DNA from: Neorhizobium huautlense
Lineage (GTDB): Bacteria; Pseudomonadota; Alphaproteobacteria; Rhizobiales; Rhizobiaceae
Direction: 5' to 3'
Length of the DNA stretch: 64,000 bases
NCBI RefSeq assembly: GCF_030811685.1
Contig: NZ_JAUSRF010000018.1
Span: 1 to 64,000 of the forward strand
Shown here: in pieces, positions 16,320 through 25,100 of the stretch
How the letters are laid out: every line of letters starts with the position of its first letter
Numbering within the stretch: the first letter of the stretch is position 1
The notes under the pieces: model-generated
The model's input: only the letters and a program-made list of their open reading frames with translations
Database searches by the model: none
Told to the model about the DNA's origin: nothing
Program-made: the position numbers and the translations under genes

Positions 16320-17195
16320 ATGGCGGTAACGGATACGACGACAGGCGCAGGACGGCTGTCCTTTCTCGATGTGTATCTCTGCGATCTGCGCCCCTGGGGA
16401 GAGCTTCGCGGTTTTACCCGTTTCATCGTCGAGTTTCTGTATTTCGGCATCAAGGAAGCGCGTGCCTGCCTGTTTGTCGGGCTGTTCATGATGTCGGTCT
16501 TTCTGGTGCCGAAAGCCGGCATGTTCGGCCTGCCGCGTTATGACGTGCTTCTGGTCATCGCGCTCGCCATCCAGTTCTTCATGATCTGGAGCAAGCTGGA
16601 AACCTGGGACGAAGCCAAGGCGATAGGCCTGTTTCACATCGTCGGTTTCGCGCTGGAAGTGTTCAAGACATCGGGTAGCATCCAGTCCTGGGCCTATCCC
16701 GAATTCGGCTATACCAAGGTTTTCGGCGTGCCCCTGTTTGCGGGCTTCATGTATGCCGCGATCGGCAGCTATATCATTCAGGCCTGGCGCCTGTTCGATC
16801 TGCGCATTCACCACCACCCCAGCTACTGGATGGCAACGGTGATCGCGCTTGCCGTTTACGCCAATTTCTTCACCCACCATTTCATCGGCGATTATCGCTG
16901 GTATATCGCCGCCTGCGCGCTTGGCCTCTATGCCCGCGCCACGGTGACATTCCGGCCTTACGACCGCGACCGCAAGATGCCGCTGCTGCTGGCCTTCGTG
17001 CTGATCGGTTTCTTCATCTGGCTGGCGGAAAACATCTCCACCTTCTTCGGCATCTGGACCTATCCCAATCAGCTCGGAGCCTGGTCGGCCGTGCATATCG
17101 GCAAATGGAGTTCCTGGTCGCTGCTGGTGATCATGACCTTCACCATCGTCGCGCATCTCAAGCACATCAAGCGGCAGATCCACGTACCCGAGTGA
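16320..17195 (+). CDS. DUF817 membrane protein
   Basis: This 291-aa polytopic protein matches DUF817: FIVEFLYFGIKEARACLFVG, then ETWDEAKAIGLFHIVGFALE, PLFAGFMYAAIGSYIIQAWR and WLAENISTFFGIWTYPNQ. About eight membrane segments are visible. Several conserved His residues (RIHHHPSYW, FFTHHFIGD) near membrane ends might bind metal or heme, but this is unproven. ATG at 16320 follows GGGGA. It could be read through from msrPQ, but it has its own candidate promoter. Confidence 0.85.
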   Translation: MAVTDTTTGAGRLSFLDVYLCDLRPWGELRGFTRFIVEFLYFGIKEARACLFVGLFMMSVFLVPKAGMFGLPRYDVLLVIALAIQFFMIWSKLETWDEAKAIGLFHIVGFALEVFKTSGSIQSWAYPEFGYTKVFGVPLFAGFMYAAIGSYIIQAWRLFDLRIHHHPSYWMATVIALAVYANFFTHHFIGDYRWYIAACALGLYARATVTFRPYDRDRKMPLLLAFVLIGFFIWLAENISTFFGIWTYPNQLGAWSAVHIGKWSSWSLLVIMTFTIVAHLKHIKRQIHVPE

Positions 17196-17217
17196 GCTTG
17201 AACCCCGAAAACAGTTG

Positions 17218-17247
17218 AGGGCCGGACCTTGATGTGTCCGACCCTCC
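17218..17247. terminator. Hairpin between the DUF817 gene and the DoxX-like gene
   Basis: gagggccgga (17218-17227) pairs with tccgaccctc (17238-17247) with one mismatch. It lies between convergent genes and has no clear U-run on either side. A weak bidirectional terminator is likely. Confidence 0.45.
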
Positions 17248-17277
17248 AGCCTCCCCGCTGAACCTCGCGTAATTGGT

Positions 17278-17856
17278 TTAGAACTGTTTCTTGAACAGAA
17301 GGCGGTCGAGCGACAGGTAGCCACCGCCAAAAGCCGCATAGAGAAAGGCGCCGCCGGCCCAGAAGAGCGAAGCCTGCTCGGCCTTGCCCTGAACCTGATG
17401 CAGGAATTTTGCACCACCATCCGCCAGACGAGCTACCGCCGGCTGGGTAAAAAGATCACCGCCCGCCTTCAGTGCATCGATGCCGGCCTGTGTCAGGAAG
17501 GTGTCGCCATAAGGGTGAGCGAAATGGTAGAAAAGCGTGATCGCCAGCATGACCGCATTGGCCAGGGCCGCCGGCCGGGTGAACAGGCCAAGCGCAATCA
17601 TGATGCCGCCAAAGAACTGCACACCGGCGAGAAGCGGTGACCACAGCCAGCCGGGATAAAAGCCGATATTTTCGACGAAACCGATCTGCGCGAATGGTGC
17701 AGTAATTTTCGCCCATCCCTCGACCGCAAGCATGCCGCCGATCGCCAGCCGGAATACGCTCCAGGCCATAGGCTGGGCAATCCGCTCGTAAAATCCGCTC
17801 AAGGCGGGAATGAACAAATTTCGAGGTTCGCGGTCGAAGATCGGAGCGTAAGTCAT
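17278..17856 (-). CDS. DoxX family membrane protein
   Basis: This 192-aa protein with four to five membrane segments fits DoxX: SVFRLAIGGMLAVEGWAKI (about 33-51), FVENIGFYPGWLWSPLLAGV and FFGGIMIALGLFTRPAALAN. DoxX-like proteins are linked to quinone or thiosulfate oxidation in some organisms, but most, including this one, lack a defined role. The second of two nearby ATGs (17856) has better spacing to GAGGG. The start lies 34 bases past the stop of the DUF2809 gene, so both may share a transcript. Confidence 0.83.
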   Translation of the reverse strand: MTYAPIFDREPRNLFIPALSGFYERIAQPMAWSVFRLAIGGMLAVEGWAKITAPFAQIGFVENIGFYPGWLWSPLLAGVQFFGGIMIALGLFTRPAALANAVMLAITLFYHFAHPYGDTFLTQAGIDALKAGGDLFTQPAVARLADGGAKFLHQVQGKAEQASLFWAGGAFLYAAFGGGYLSLDRLLFKKQF

Positions 17857-17890
17857 TGTCATCCCTCGCACTGTGTTGACAGGAGACAAC

Positions 17891-18316
17891 TTAAACAAGT
17901 CGGCGCGACCCGACTTTGATTACAGTCAATCGCGAAAGCCAAATTTCGATCGCGGCGGCCACCCCGATACCGACTGCGTAGGCGAGGATGTTCCACAGCG
18001 AAAAGATCCGCCCGAGCAACAGTTGGCCGGCAAGCGTCAGGCGAAACGCATCGAGGTCCGGCGTATGATAGAGGCGGAAAAATTCCGACGCGGCAGCAAC
18101 CAGCAGCGCCGCCAGCACGGGCACCCTGATGTCACGTTTGCCAAGCACGAAGGCGACGGCGAAGAACACCATGGCGCCCCATATGACCGAGCCGCCATAC
18201 TTGACCAGGAAATACGGAAGGCCGCTTCCGTAACCGAACAGACGCAACGAAGCGCCGGCGATGACGGCCAGTGCAGCCGCCAGAAAATAACGCAGTCTTG
18301 GCGAATGCTTCATCAT
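17891..18316 (-). CDS. DUF2809 family membrane protein
   Basis: This 141-aa hydrophobic protein has four predicted membrane segments. GLPYFLVKYGGSVIWGAMVF (about 34-53) and SLWNILAYAVGIGVAAAIEI near the C-terminus are the DUF2809 core. The family resembles small VanZ-like membrane proteins, and its function is unknown. ATG at 18316 or the adjacent 18313 follows GGAAGGGG. It begins just after the rplQ terminator. Confidence 0.8.
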   Translation of the reverse strand: MMKHSPRLRYFLAAALAVIAGASLRLFGYGSGLPYFLVKYGGSVIWGAMVFFAVAFVLGKRDIRVPVLAALLVAAASEFFRLYHTPDLDAFRLTLAGQLLLGRIFSLWNILAYAVGIGVAAAIEIWLSRLTVIKVGSRRLV

Positions 18317-18334
18317 CCCCTTCCCACAAGACAC

Positions 18335-18367
18335 GAAAAAGGCCGGGCGTTTCCACCCGGCCTTTTC
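18335..18367 (-). terminator. Terminator of the rpoA-rplQ transcript
   Basis: ggccggg (18341-18347) and cccggcc (18356-18362) form the stem, extended by A/T pairs. The minus strand continues with CTTTTTCG. It closes the long ribosomal transcript. Confidence 0.9.
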
Positions 18368-18387
18368 GATAGGTCGTTCAAAACCGA

Positions 18388-18813
18388 TTAAGCGGCTTCA
18401 GCAGCTTCGGCTTCGGCAGCAACGCGAGCCTTGTCGGCTGCGCCCTTTGCGTCGACGTCGCGCTCAACGAACTCGATGACGGCCATCGGTGCGTTGTCGC
18501 CCTGGCGGTAGCCAGCCTTCATGATACGCAGGTAACCGCCGTTGCGGGTTGCGTAGCGCGAAGCGATGGCGTCGAACAGCTTCTTGACAGCGTCCTGATC
18601 CTGGATCTGCGAAACGGCCTGACGACGAGCGTGCAGGTCGCCGCGCTTGCCGAGCGTGACGAGCTTTTCGACGATCGGGCGAATTTCCTTCGCCTTCGGC
18701 AAGGTGGTTACGATCTGCTCATGGGTGATGAGCGAAGCAGCCATGTTGGCAAACATTGCCTTACGGTGGCTGGCGGTACGGTTAAGCTTGCGACCGGCTT
18801 TTGCGTGACGCAT
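18388..18813 (-). CDS. rplQ: 50S ribosomal protein L17
   Basis: This 141-aa L17 binds 23S rRNA near the exit tunnel. MRHAKAGRKLNRTASHRKAM is the canonical start, followed by LITHEQIVTTLPKAKEIRP. The C-terminal tail after residue 120 is rich in Ala and Glu, as in other Alphaproteobacteria. It is the last gene of the alpha operon, after rpoA, and is followed by a strong terminator. Confidence 0.98.
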   Translation of the reverse strand: MRHAKAGRKLNRTASHRKAMFANMAASLITHEQIVTTLPKAKEIRPIVEKLVTLGKRGDLHARRQAVSQIQDQDAVKKLFDAIASRYATRNGGYLRIMKAGYRQGDNAPMAVIEFVERDVDAKGAADKARVAAEAEAAEAA

Positions 18814-18858
18814 GATATGTCTCCTTCACTTGCAGGCATTCGCCTGCAGTCTGATTAG

Positions 18859-19869
18859 TTAGTATTGGTCTTCGTAACGCTTTGCGAGGTCTTCGATGTT
18901 CTCCGGCGGCCAGGCGGGAACTTCCATGCCAAGATGGAGGCCCATGGACGCGAGAACTTCCTTGATCTCGTTGAGCGACTTGCGACCAAAGTTCGGAGTG
19001 CGGAGCATTTCTGCTTCGGTCTTCTGGATCAGGTCGCCGATATAAACGATGTTGTCGTTCTTCAGGCAGTTCGCCGAACGGACCGAAAGTTCCAGTTCGT
19101 CGACCTTCTTGAGGAGCGCCGGGTTGAATGCCAGCTCGGTGACGGCTTCCTCTTCGGCTTCCTTCTGCGGCTCGTCGAAGTTGACGAAGACCGACAGCTG
19201 GTCCTGAAGGATGCGGGCAGCGAATGCAACGGCATCTTCACCGGTGACCGAACCATCGGTTTCGATGGTCATGGTCAGCTTGTCGTAGTCGAGAACCTGG
19301 CCTTCGCGGGTGTTCTCAACCTTGTACGATACTTTCTTGACCGGCGAGTAGAGGCTGTCGACCGGGATAAGGCCGATCGGAGCATCTTCCGCGCGGTTGC
19401 GCTCGGCAGGAACGTAGCCCTTGCCGTTGTTGACCGTGAACTCCATGCGGATCTCGGCGCCGTCATCGAGCGTGCAGATCACGTGGTCAGGGTTCAGGAT
19501 CTCGATATCGCCGACCGTCTGGATGTCGCCGGCAGTAACCGCACCCGGGCCCTGCTTGCGAACGACCATGCGCTTGGCATCGTCGCCGTCCATCTTGATG
19601 GCGATTTCTTTGATGTTGAGCACGATATCCGTCACATCTTCCCGAACGCCGGGGATGGAGGAGAATTCATGCAGAACGCCGTCGATCTGCACGGCCGTAA
19701 CAGCAGCACCGCGCAGAGACGACAGGAGTACGCGACGAAGGGCGTTGCCGAGCGTCAGACCGAAACCGCGCTCAAGCGGCTCGGCGACGAGCGTCACCTT
19801 CGTGCGACCGGACGAGGTGAAATCGACCTTGTTCGGCTTGATCAATTCCTGCCAGTTCTTCTGGATCAT
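18859..19869 (-). CDS. rpoA: RNA polymerase alpha subunit
   Basis: This 336-aa protein has an N-terminal assembly domain (ERGFGLTLGNALRRVLLSSL at about 33-52). The C-terminal domain contacts UP elements and regulators (LELSVRSANCLKNDNIVYIG and NFGRKSLNEIKEVLASMGL). The length equals that of other Rhizobiaceae. The N-terminus MIQKNWQELIKPNKVDF is typical. It is separated from rpsK by 177 bases, an unusually long gap for this operon. Confidence 0.98.
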   Translation of the reverse strand: MIQKNWQELIKPNKVDFTSSGRTKVTLVAEPLERGFGLTLGNALRRVLLSSLRGAAVTAVQIDGVLHEFSSIPGVREDVTDIVLNIKEIAIKMDGDDAKRMVVRKQGPGAVTAGDIQTVGDIEILNPDHVICTLDDGAEIRMEFTVNNGKGYVPAERNRAEDAPIGLIPVDSLYSPVKKVSYKVENTREGQVLDYDKLTMTIETDGSVTGEDAVAFAARILQDQLSVFVNFDEPQKEAEEEAVTELAFNPALLKKVDELELSVRSANCLKNDNIVYIGDLIQKTEAEMLRTPNFGRKSLNEIKEVLASMGLHLGMEVPAWPPENIEDLAKRYEDQY

Positions 19870-20046
19870 AGTTTTCCCTTCCGTACGCTGCCACCATCCA
19901 ATCGTGGCAACCGATCACGAGAACACCGACGATGCAAGATGCTTGTCGGCGATACAGGCAAAGCCGCCAGACCTCGAACACGAGACCGGGCGGCGATACC
20001 AGAGTTCTTCGAACGGAGCCGCGCCACACGCAGCTCCGAAATGCGA

Positions 20047-20436
20047 TCAGACGCGGCGCTTCTTGCGCGGACGGCAACCGTTGTGCGGGATCGGCGTCAC
20101 GTCACGAATGGAAGTGATCATGAACCCGGCAGCCTGGAGGGCGCGCAGAGCCGATTCACGGCCCGAACCCGGACCCGTTACTTCGACTTCAAGCGACTTC
20201 ATGCCGTGTTCCTGAGCCTTCTTGGCGCAGTCTTCAGCAGCGATCTGGGCAGCAAACGGGGTCGACTTACGCGAGCCCTTGAAACCCTTCGCACCAGCGG
20301 ACGACCAGGCAATAGCATTGCCCTGTGCGTCGGTGATGGTGATCATCGTGTTGTTGAAGGTCGAGTTAACGTGGGCAACGCCCGACGTGATGTTTTTACG
20401 TTCGCGACGGCGAACGCGTGTGGCTTCCTTGGCCAT
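20047..20436 (-). CDS. rpsK: 30S ribosomal protein S11
   Basis: This 129-aa S11 belongs to the 30S platform. GVAHVNSTFNNTMITITDAQ and WSSAGAKGFKGSRKSTPFAA are diagnostic, and the C-terminus PIPHNGCRPRKKRRV is canonical. It sits between rpsM and rpoA in the alpha operon. Confidence 0.98.
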   Translation of the reverse strand: MAKEATRVRRRERKNITSGVAHVNSTFNNTMITITDAQGNAIAWSSAGAKGFKGSRKSTPFAAQIAAEDCAKKAQEHGMKSLEVEVTGPGSGRESALRALQAAGFMITSIRDVTPIPHNGCRPRKKRRV

Positions 20437-20563
20437 GATCTTCCTTTCGTCGATCTCTTCACCGCCGTAGTTCCAGCGGCTCCACCGGCCTACGTCGCAA
20501 GGACGCAGACCAAACTACAAAGAGGCCGGCGACAGCCAGCCTCCCCTTCCGGATTCCCGGAAA

Positions 20564-20932
20564 TTACTTCTTCTTACCAGCAATCGCCTTGGCCGGACCC
20601 TTGCGGGTACGAGCGTTGGTGTGCGTGCGCTGACCGCGGACCGGAAGGCCACGACGGTGACGCAGACCACGGTAGCAACCGAGGTCCATGAGGCGCTTGA
20701 TGTTCATCGCGGTTTCGCGACGCAGGTCACCTTCGACCTGGTAATCGCGGTCGATGGTTTCGCGGATCTGAAGGACTTCAGAATCCGTCAGCTGATGGAC
20801 GCGCTTATCAGCGGGAAGACCAGTCTTCTCCATGATTTCCTGCGCGAACTTCGGACCAATCCCGTGAATGTAGGTCAGCGCGATAACAACGCGCTTCGCA
20901 GTCGGGATGTTGACGCCAGCGATACGTGCCAC
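20564..20932 (-). CDS. rpsM: 30S ribosomal protein S13
   Basis: This 122-aa S13 of the 30S head contacts the P-site tRNA and L5. The GTG start at 20932 gives the canonical M-ARIAGVNIPTAKRVVIALTY and has GGAG upstream; a longer frame is spurious. YRGLRHRRGLPVRGQRTHTN near the C-terminus is diagnostic. A 235-base gap separates it from adk. Confidence 0.97.
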   Translation of the reverse strand: MARIAGVNIPTAKRVVIALTYIHGIGPKFAQEIMEKTGLPADKRVHQLTDSEVLQIRETIDRDYQVEGDLRRETAMNIKRLMDLGCYRGLRHRRGLPVRGQRTHTNARTRKGPAKAIAGKKK

Positions 20933-21167
20933 GTCTGCTCTCCTTTTCCAGTTGCCATCCGGCAAGTGGTGCTTGTTCATGATAGCGGCCTGAAAGCGGC
21001 CACCAGTTCAAATTCGATCCGGAACACGTCGAAACGATCGGACCCGGCTTCCCTTGCGGGAATACCGCGCCGATCGCAGAAATGTCGCGAGTTGGCGCGG
21101 TGTTTAGCGGAATCACTGCCCGAAAGCAACCGGCTCCGCCAAGATTCTTTAACAGTCCCCTACGCTC

Positions 21168-21752
21168 TTAAAGAGCGGAGAGGACCTTTTCGATTTCGGC
21201 GGTGACCGTTTTCACATCGGCCATGCCATCGATCGTCTTCAGCTGACCGGTCGAAGCGTAATGCGCCGAAAGCGGCGCGGTCTTCTCGCGGTATTCGACC
21301 AGGCGCTTCTTGAAAGCTTCCGGCATGTCGTCGGCGCGAACCTCACCGCCGGCGGCGATCGTTTCGGCAACGCGGTTTTCGATTCGGCCCATCAGAGCCT
21401 CTTCGTCGACCTTCAGCTCTATGACGGCGTCCAGCGGACACCCCTTGTCCTTGAGCATCTTTTCGAGCGCAACAGCCTGCGGCACGGTGCGCGGATAACC
21501 GTCGAGGATAAAACCCTTCGCGCAGTCATCTGCTTCCACACGCTCGGCGACGATCGCATTGACGATGTCGTCGGAGACCAGCTGGCCGGCATCCATGACA
21601 GCCTTGGCCTTCAGTCCGATTTCAGTGCCCGCAGCCTTGGCCGCGCGCAACATGTCACCGGTGGAGAGCTGCGGAATACCGTATCTCTCCGTCAGAAGCT
21701 TGGCCTGGGTGCCCTTGCCCGCCCCGGGCGGTCCCAAAAAAATCAGTCTCAT
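21168..21752 (-). CDS. adk: Adenylate kinase (short form)
   Basis: This 194-aa enzyme catalyses ATP + AMP = 2 ADP. The P-loop GPPGAGKGTQAKLL (about 7-20), the AMP site LSTGDMLRAA, and FILDGYPRTVPQA are visible. The large zinc-binding LID insert of long-form enzymes is absent, as usual in Rhizobiales. Its ATG overlaps the secY stop by 4 bases (ATGA), giving translational coupling, as in many bacteria. Confidence 0.97.
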   Translation of the reverse strand: MRLIFLGPPGAGKGTQAKLLTERYGIPQLSTGDMLRAAKAAGTEIGLKAKAVMDAGQLVSDDIVNAIVAERVEADDCAKGFILDGYPRTVPQAVALEKMLKDKGCPLDAVIELKVDEEALMGRIENRVAETIAAGGEVRADDMPEAFKKRLVEYREKTAPLSAHYASTGQLKTIDGMADVKTVTAEIEKVLSAL

Positions 21753-23089
21753 CGTCCCCTCTTTCCTCCGCGCAGTTTCGACTTCTTGATCAGGCCCTCA
21801 TACTGCTGCGCAATGAGGTGTCCCTGGATCTGTGCGACCGTATCAAGGGTTACACTGACGACAATCAAAAGCGAAGTACCACCAAGGGCTAATGGAATGC
21901 CGGTACGGGCAATCAGAAGCTCGGGCAGAGTGCAGACGAAGACGAGATAGACAGCGCCGACAACCGTGATGCGGGTCAGTACGTAGTCAATATACTCAGC
22001 GGTACGCTCACCCGGACGAATGCCCGGAATGAAGCCGCCATGTTTCTTCAGGTTGTCCGCCGTTTCCTTGGGATTGAAAACGATGGCCGTGTAGAAGAAT
22101 GCGAAAAAGGCGATCAGCAGGCCATACAGAAGCATGAACACCGGCTGGCCGTGGCCGAGCGCCGAGATCACCATGGTTGCCCATTCAGGCAATTCGTTAT
22201 TGCTGGCAAAGCCGGCGGCCGTTGCCGGCAGAAGCAGCAACGAGGAAGCGAAAATCGCCGGAATGACGCCCGAAGTGTTGAGCTTCAGCGGCAGGTGCGA
22301 GGTATCGCCCTGGAACATGCGGTTGCCGACCTGGCGCTTCGGATACTGGATCAGAAGGCGACGTTGGGCGCGCTCGACGAACACGATCAACCCGATGACG
22401 CCGATGGCAACGAGAACCACTAGCAGGATGAGACCGGTATTCAGCGCACCGGTACGGCCAAGCTCAAGCGTGTTGGCAAGCGCGCTCGGGAGACCGGCGG
22501 CAATACCTGCAAAGATGATCAGCGAAATGCCGTTGCCGAGACCACGCGACGTGATCTGTTCACCCAGCCACATCAGGAACATGGTGCCGCCGAGCAGCGT
22601 CACGACGGTGGCGATGCGGAAGAACCAGCCCGGATCGAGCACGAGCCCCTGCCCGCTTTCGAGGCCGACCGCAATGCCATAGGCCTGCAGCGTGCCGAGA
22701 AGAACGGTGCCGTAACGGGTGTACTGGTTGATGATCTTGCGGCCCTGTTCGCCTTCCTTTTTCAAGGCTTCCAGCGAAGGCACGACCGAGGTCATCAGCT
22801 GCACGATGATCGACGCGGAAATGTAAGGCATGATGCCGAGCGCGAAAATCGCCATGCGCTCGACGGCGCCGCCCGAAAACATGTTGAAAAGGCCGAGAAT
22901 GCCACCCGACTGGCCCTGAAAGGCAGCCGCATAGGCTTCAGGGTTCAAGCCCGGAAGCGGGATATGCGTACCGAGGCGGTACACGAGAAGAGCGGCCAGC
23001 GTAAACCACAGGCGCTTCTTGAGGTCCTCTGCCTTGGCAAAGGTTGAAAAATTCAGATTTGAGGCCAGTTGTTCAGCTGCTGAAGCCAT
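21749..23089 (-). CDS. secY: SecY, protein-conducting channel subunit
   Basis: This 446-aa ten-span subunit of the SecYEG translocon takes part in export and membrane insertion. RLGTHIPLPGLNPEAYAAAF near residue 38, MFSGGAVERMAIFALGIMPY near 68 and the loop NPKETADNLKKHGGFIPGIR are typical. The start at 23089 has GGAG and gives the normal N-terminus; the frame extends 14 codons further without support. A hairpin upstream (23280-23314) separates it from rplO. Confidence 0.97.
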   Translation of the reverse strand: MASAAEQLASNLNFSTFAKAEDLKKRLWFTLAALLVYRLGTHIPLPGLNPEAYAAAFQGQSGGILGLFNMFSGGAVERMAIFALGIMPYISASIIVQLMTSVVPSLEALKKEGEQGRKIINQYTRYGTVLLGTLQAYGIAVGLESGQGLVLDPGWFFRIATVVTLLGGTMFLMWLGEQITSRGLGNGISLIIFAGIAAGLPSALANTLELGRTGALNTGLILLVVLVAIGVIGLIVFVERAQRRLLIQYPKRQVGNRMFQGDTSHLPLKLNTSGVIPAIFASSLLLLPATAAGFASNNELPEWATMVISALGHGQPVFMLLYGLLIAFFAFFYTAIVFNPKETADNLKKHGGFIPGIRPGERTAEYIDYVLTRITVVGAVYLVFVCTLPELLIARTGIPLALGGTSLLIVVSVTLDTVAQIQGHLIAQQYEGLIKKSKLRGGKRGR

Positions 23090-23279
23090 GGAATTCTCCG
23101 CCCGACCCTGTGACCGGCGGCGAAAAGCCAAACCGGACCGTAGTCTTGATTCTGTTTTCAGAAAGTCGGGGGCGCGAACCGCTTGTCAGCAATCGCCTGC
23201 CTCACCCGCTTTTCCGTTTGATCCCGGTAAGCTGACCGGCCGGACTGCCCTGGGATCGTGAGGCTCACATATGGACATA

Positions 23280-23315
23280 AAATCGCCCGGTGTGAAGCTC
23301 ACTCCGGGCGATTTC
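23280..23315 (-). terminator. Terminator-like hairpin between rplO and secY
   Basis: aaatcgcccgg (23280-23290) pairs perfectly with ccgggcgattt (23304-23314). The minus strand then reads TTTTATG. It lies just after the rplO stop, so it may terminate or attenuate the spc transcript before secY-adk-rpsM-rpsK-rpoA-rplQ. Confidence 0.75.
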
Positions 23316-23322
23316 AAAGGTT

Positions 23323-23799
23323 TTACTCTGCGGCAGTTTCGACAGCCGGCAGCTTGATCGAGCCACCAGCCTTTTCGATCTTCTCGACAGCAGCCTTGGA
23401 GGCGCCGGCGGCTTCGATCGAAACCTTTGCCGTCAGTTCGCCGTCCGACAGGATGCGAACGCCGTCCTTGAGGCGACGGATGACGCCGGCAGCCTTGAGG
23501 GCAGCAGCATCGATCGTTGCCTTCGGATCGAGCTTCTTGGCATCGATCGCGGTCTGAATACGGCCAACCGAAACGGTGGTGAATTCAGAAGCGAAGATGT
23601 TGTTGAAGCCGCGCTTCGGCAGACGACGGTAGATGGGCATCTGACCGCCTTCGAAGCCGTTGATGGCAACGCCGGAACGGGCCTTCTGACCCTTGACGCC
23701 GCGACCACCGGTCTTGCCCTTGCCAGAACCGATACCGCGACCTACGCGGATACGGTCCTTGGAAGCGCCTTCGTTGTCCTTGATCTCATTCAGTTTCAT
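23323..23799 (-). CDS. rplO: 50S ribosomal protein L15
   Basis: This 158-aa L15 is a late assembly protein of the large subunit. MKLNEIKDNEGASKDRIRVG and the Gly-rich GRGIGSGKGKTGGRGVKGQK are diagnostic. Start 23799 has GAGGG at good spacing. It begins 10 bases after the rpmD stop. Confidence 0.97.
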   Translation of the reverse strand: MKLNEIKDNEGASKDRIRVGRGIGSGKGKTGGRGVKGQKARSGVAINGFEGGQMPIYRRLPKRGFNNIFASEFTTVSVGRIQTAIDAKKLDPKATIDAAALKAAGVIRRLKDGVRILSDGELTAKVSIEAAGASKAAVEKIEKAGGSIKLPAVETAAE

Positions 23800-23809
23800 G
23801 ATCAAACCC

Positions 23810-24019
23810 TCACTTCTCGTCGACGACGCGGACGAGATGCTGGACGGCCCGGATCATGCCACGAACGGAAGGAGTGTCTTCCAGCGTGCGAACCCGGTGC
23901 ATCTTGTTGAGGCCCAGACCAACCAGCGTAGCGCGCTGGACGGCCGGACGGCGAATAGGCGATCCGATCTGTTCGATCGTAACCGTCTTTGCTTCAGTCT
24001 TCTTCGTAGCCTTAGCCAT
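23810..24019 (-). CDS. rpmD: 50S ribosomal protein L30
   Basis: This 69-aa L30 shows IEQIGSPIRRPAVQRATLVG and LGLNKMHRVRTLEDTPSVRG, which are diagnostic. The extra Lys/Thr-rich N-terminus (MAKATKKTEAKT) is usual in rhizobia. It lies between rpsE and rplO. Confidence 0.97.
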   Translation of the reverse strand: MAKATKKTEAKTVTIEQIGSPIRRPAVQRATLVGLGLNKMHRVRTLEDTPSVRGMIRAVQHLVRVVDEK

Positions 24020-24033
24020 GTGTCAGACTCCTC

Positions 24034-24600
24034 TTATTCTTCCGACGCATTGCCGGAAGCGGCGCGGCGAGCCTGCAGAGTAGCATACTTCATGCCACGC
24101 TGAGCAGCCACATCCTTCGGATGCACCTGGTGCTTGAGGGCATCGAACGTCGCACGAATCATGTTGTACGGGTTCGACGAACCGGTCGACTTTGCAACGA
24201 CGTCGTGCATGCCCAGCGTTTCGAAAACGGCGCGCATCGGGCCACCGGCGATGATACCGGTACCAGCCTTTGCGGAGCGCAGCAGAACCTTGCCGGCGCC
24301 GTGGCGGCCATGAACGTCGTGATGCAGAGTACGGCCGTCACGCAGCGGTACGAAGATCAGGTCGCGCTTGGCGGATTCAGTTGCCTTGCGGATAGCTTCC
24401 GGCACTTCACGAGCCTTGCCATGACCGAAGCCAACGCGGCCCTTCTGGTCGCCAACGACGACGAGAGCAGCAAAACCGAAGCGACGGCCGCCCTTGACAA
24501 CCTTGGCCACGCGATTGATCGCGACCAGCTTGTCGACGAATTCGCTATCGCGTTCTTCACGGCCCTGACGATCGTCACGGCCCTTTCTTTCCTGTGCCAT
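24034..24600 (-). CDS. rpsE: 30S ribosomal protein S5
   Basis: This 188-aa S5 affects decoding fidelity. FVDKLVAINRVAKVVKGGRR is the dsRNA-binding N-terminal domain, followed by GFAALVVVGDQKGRVGFGHG. The charged N-terminal extension (MAQERKGRDDRQGREERD) is typical of Alphaproteobacteria. A 125-base gap with a hairpin separates it from rplR. Confidence 0.97.
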   Translation of the reverse strand: MAQERKGRDDRQGREERDSEFVDKLVAINRVAKVVKGGRRFGFAALVVVGDQKGRVGFGHGKAREVPEAIRKATESAKRDLIFVPLRDGRTLHHDVHGRHGAGKVLLRSAKAGTGIIAGGPMRAVFETLGMHDVVAKSTGSSNPYNMIRATFDALKHQVHPKDVAAQRGMKYATLQARRAASGNASEE

Positions 24601-24681
24601 TGTCCTTGTCCTTTTTCTTTTGCGGGTAGAACGGCAGGTTAAAGATAACCCAGAAGAACTGGGTGGTGCGGAGAAACCGCA

Positions 24682-24720
24682 TTTCGCCCGGCCTCCCCTA
24701 TTCAGGAAGACCGGGCGAAA
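24682..24720 (-). other. Hairpin between rplR and rpsE
   Basis: tttcgcccgg (24682-24691) pairs with ccgggcgaaa (24711-24720), a perfect 10-bp stem over a 19-base loop, just after the rplR stop. No U-run follows on the minus strand. It is probably an mRNA processing or stability element rather than a terminator. Confidence 0.55.
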
Positions 24721-24725
24721 ATTGA

Positions 24726-25088
24726 TTAGAAGCTCAGACCGCCTTCGCGGGCAGCTTCAGCCAGTGCCTTGATACGGCCGTGGTAGATGAAGGCGCCGCG
24801 ATCGAACACGACTTCCTTCACGCCAGCCTTGGCGGCGCGTTCTGCAACGAGCTTACCAACGGCAGCAGCTGCTGCAACGTCGGCGCCGGTCTTCAGCGAG
24901 CCACGCAGGCCTGCGTCGAGCGTGGATGCGGCTGCAAGCGTGCGGCCGGCCACGTCGTCGATGACCTGTACGTAGATGTTCTTGGACGAGCGGTGAACCG
25001 ACAGACGCGGACGGCCGTTTGCGACCTTCTTGATCTGGCGGCGAACACGGCTCGCACGCTTTGTGAGTGCTTCTTTTCTGGTAGCCAT
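24726..25088 (-). CDS. rplR: 50S ribosomal protein L18
   Basis: This 120-aa L18 binds 5S rRNA. RPRLSVHRSSKNIYVQVIDD and the C-terminal VVFDRGAFIYHGRIKALAEA are diagnostic. It starts 12 bases after the rplF stop. Confidence 0.97.
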   Translation of the reverse strand: MATRKEALTKRASRVRRQIKKVANGRPRLSVHRSSKNIYVQVIDDVAGRTLAAASTLDAGLRGSLKTGADVAAAAAVGKLVAERAAKAGVKEVVFDRGAFIYHGRIKALAEAAREGGLSF

Positions 25089-25100
25089 GATCGCTCGTCC

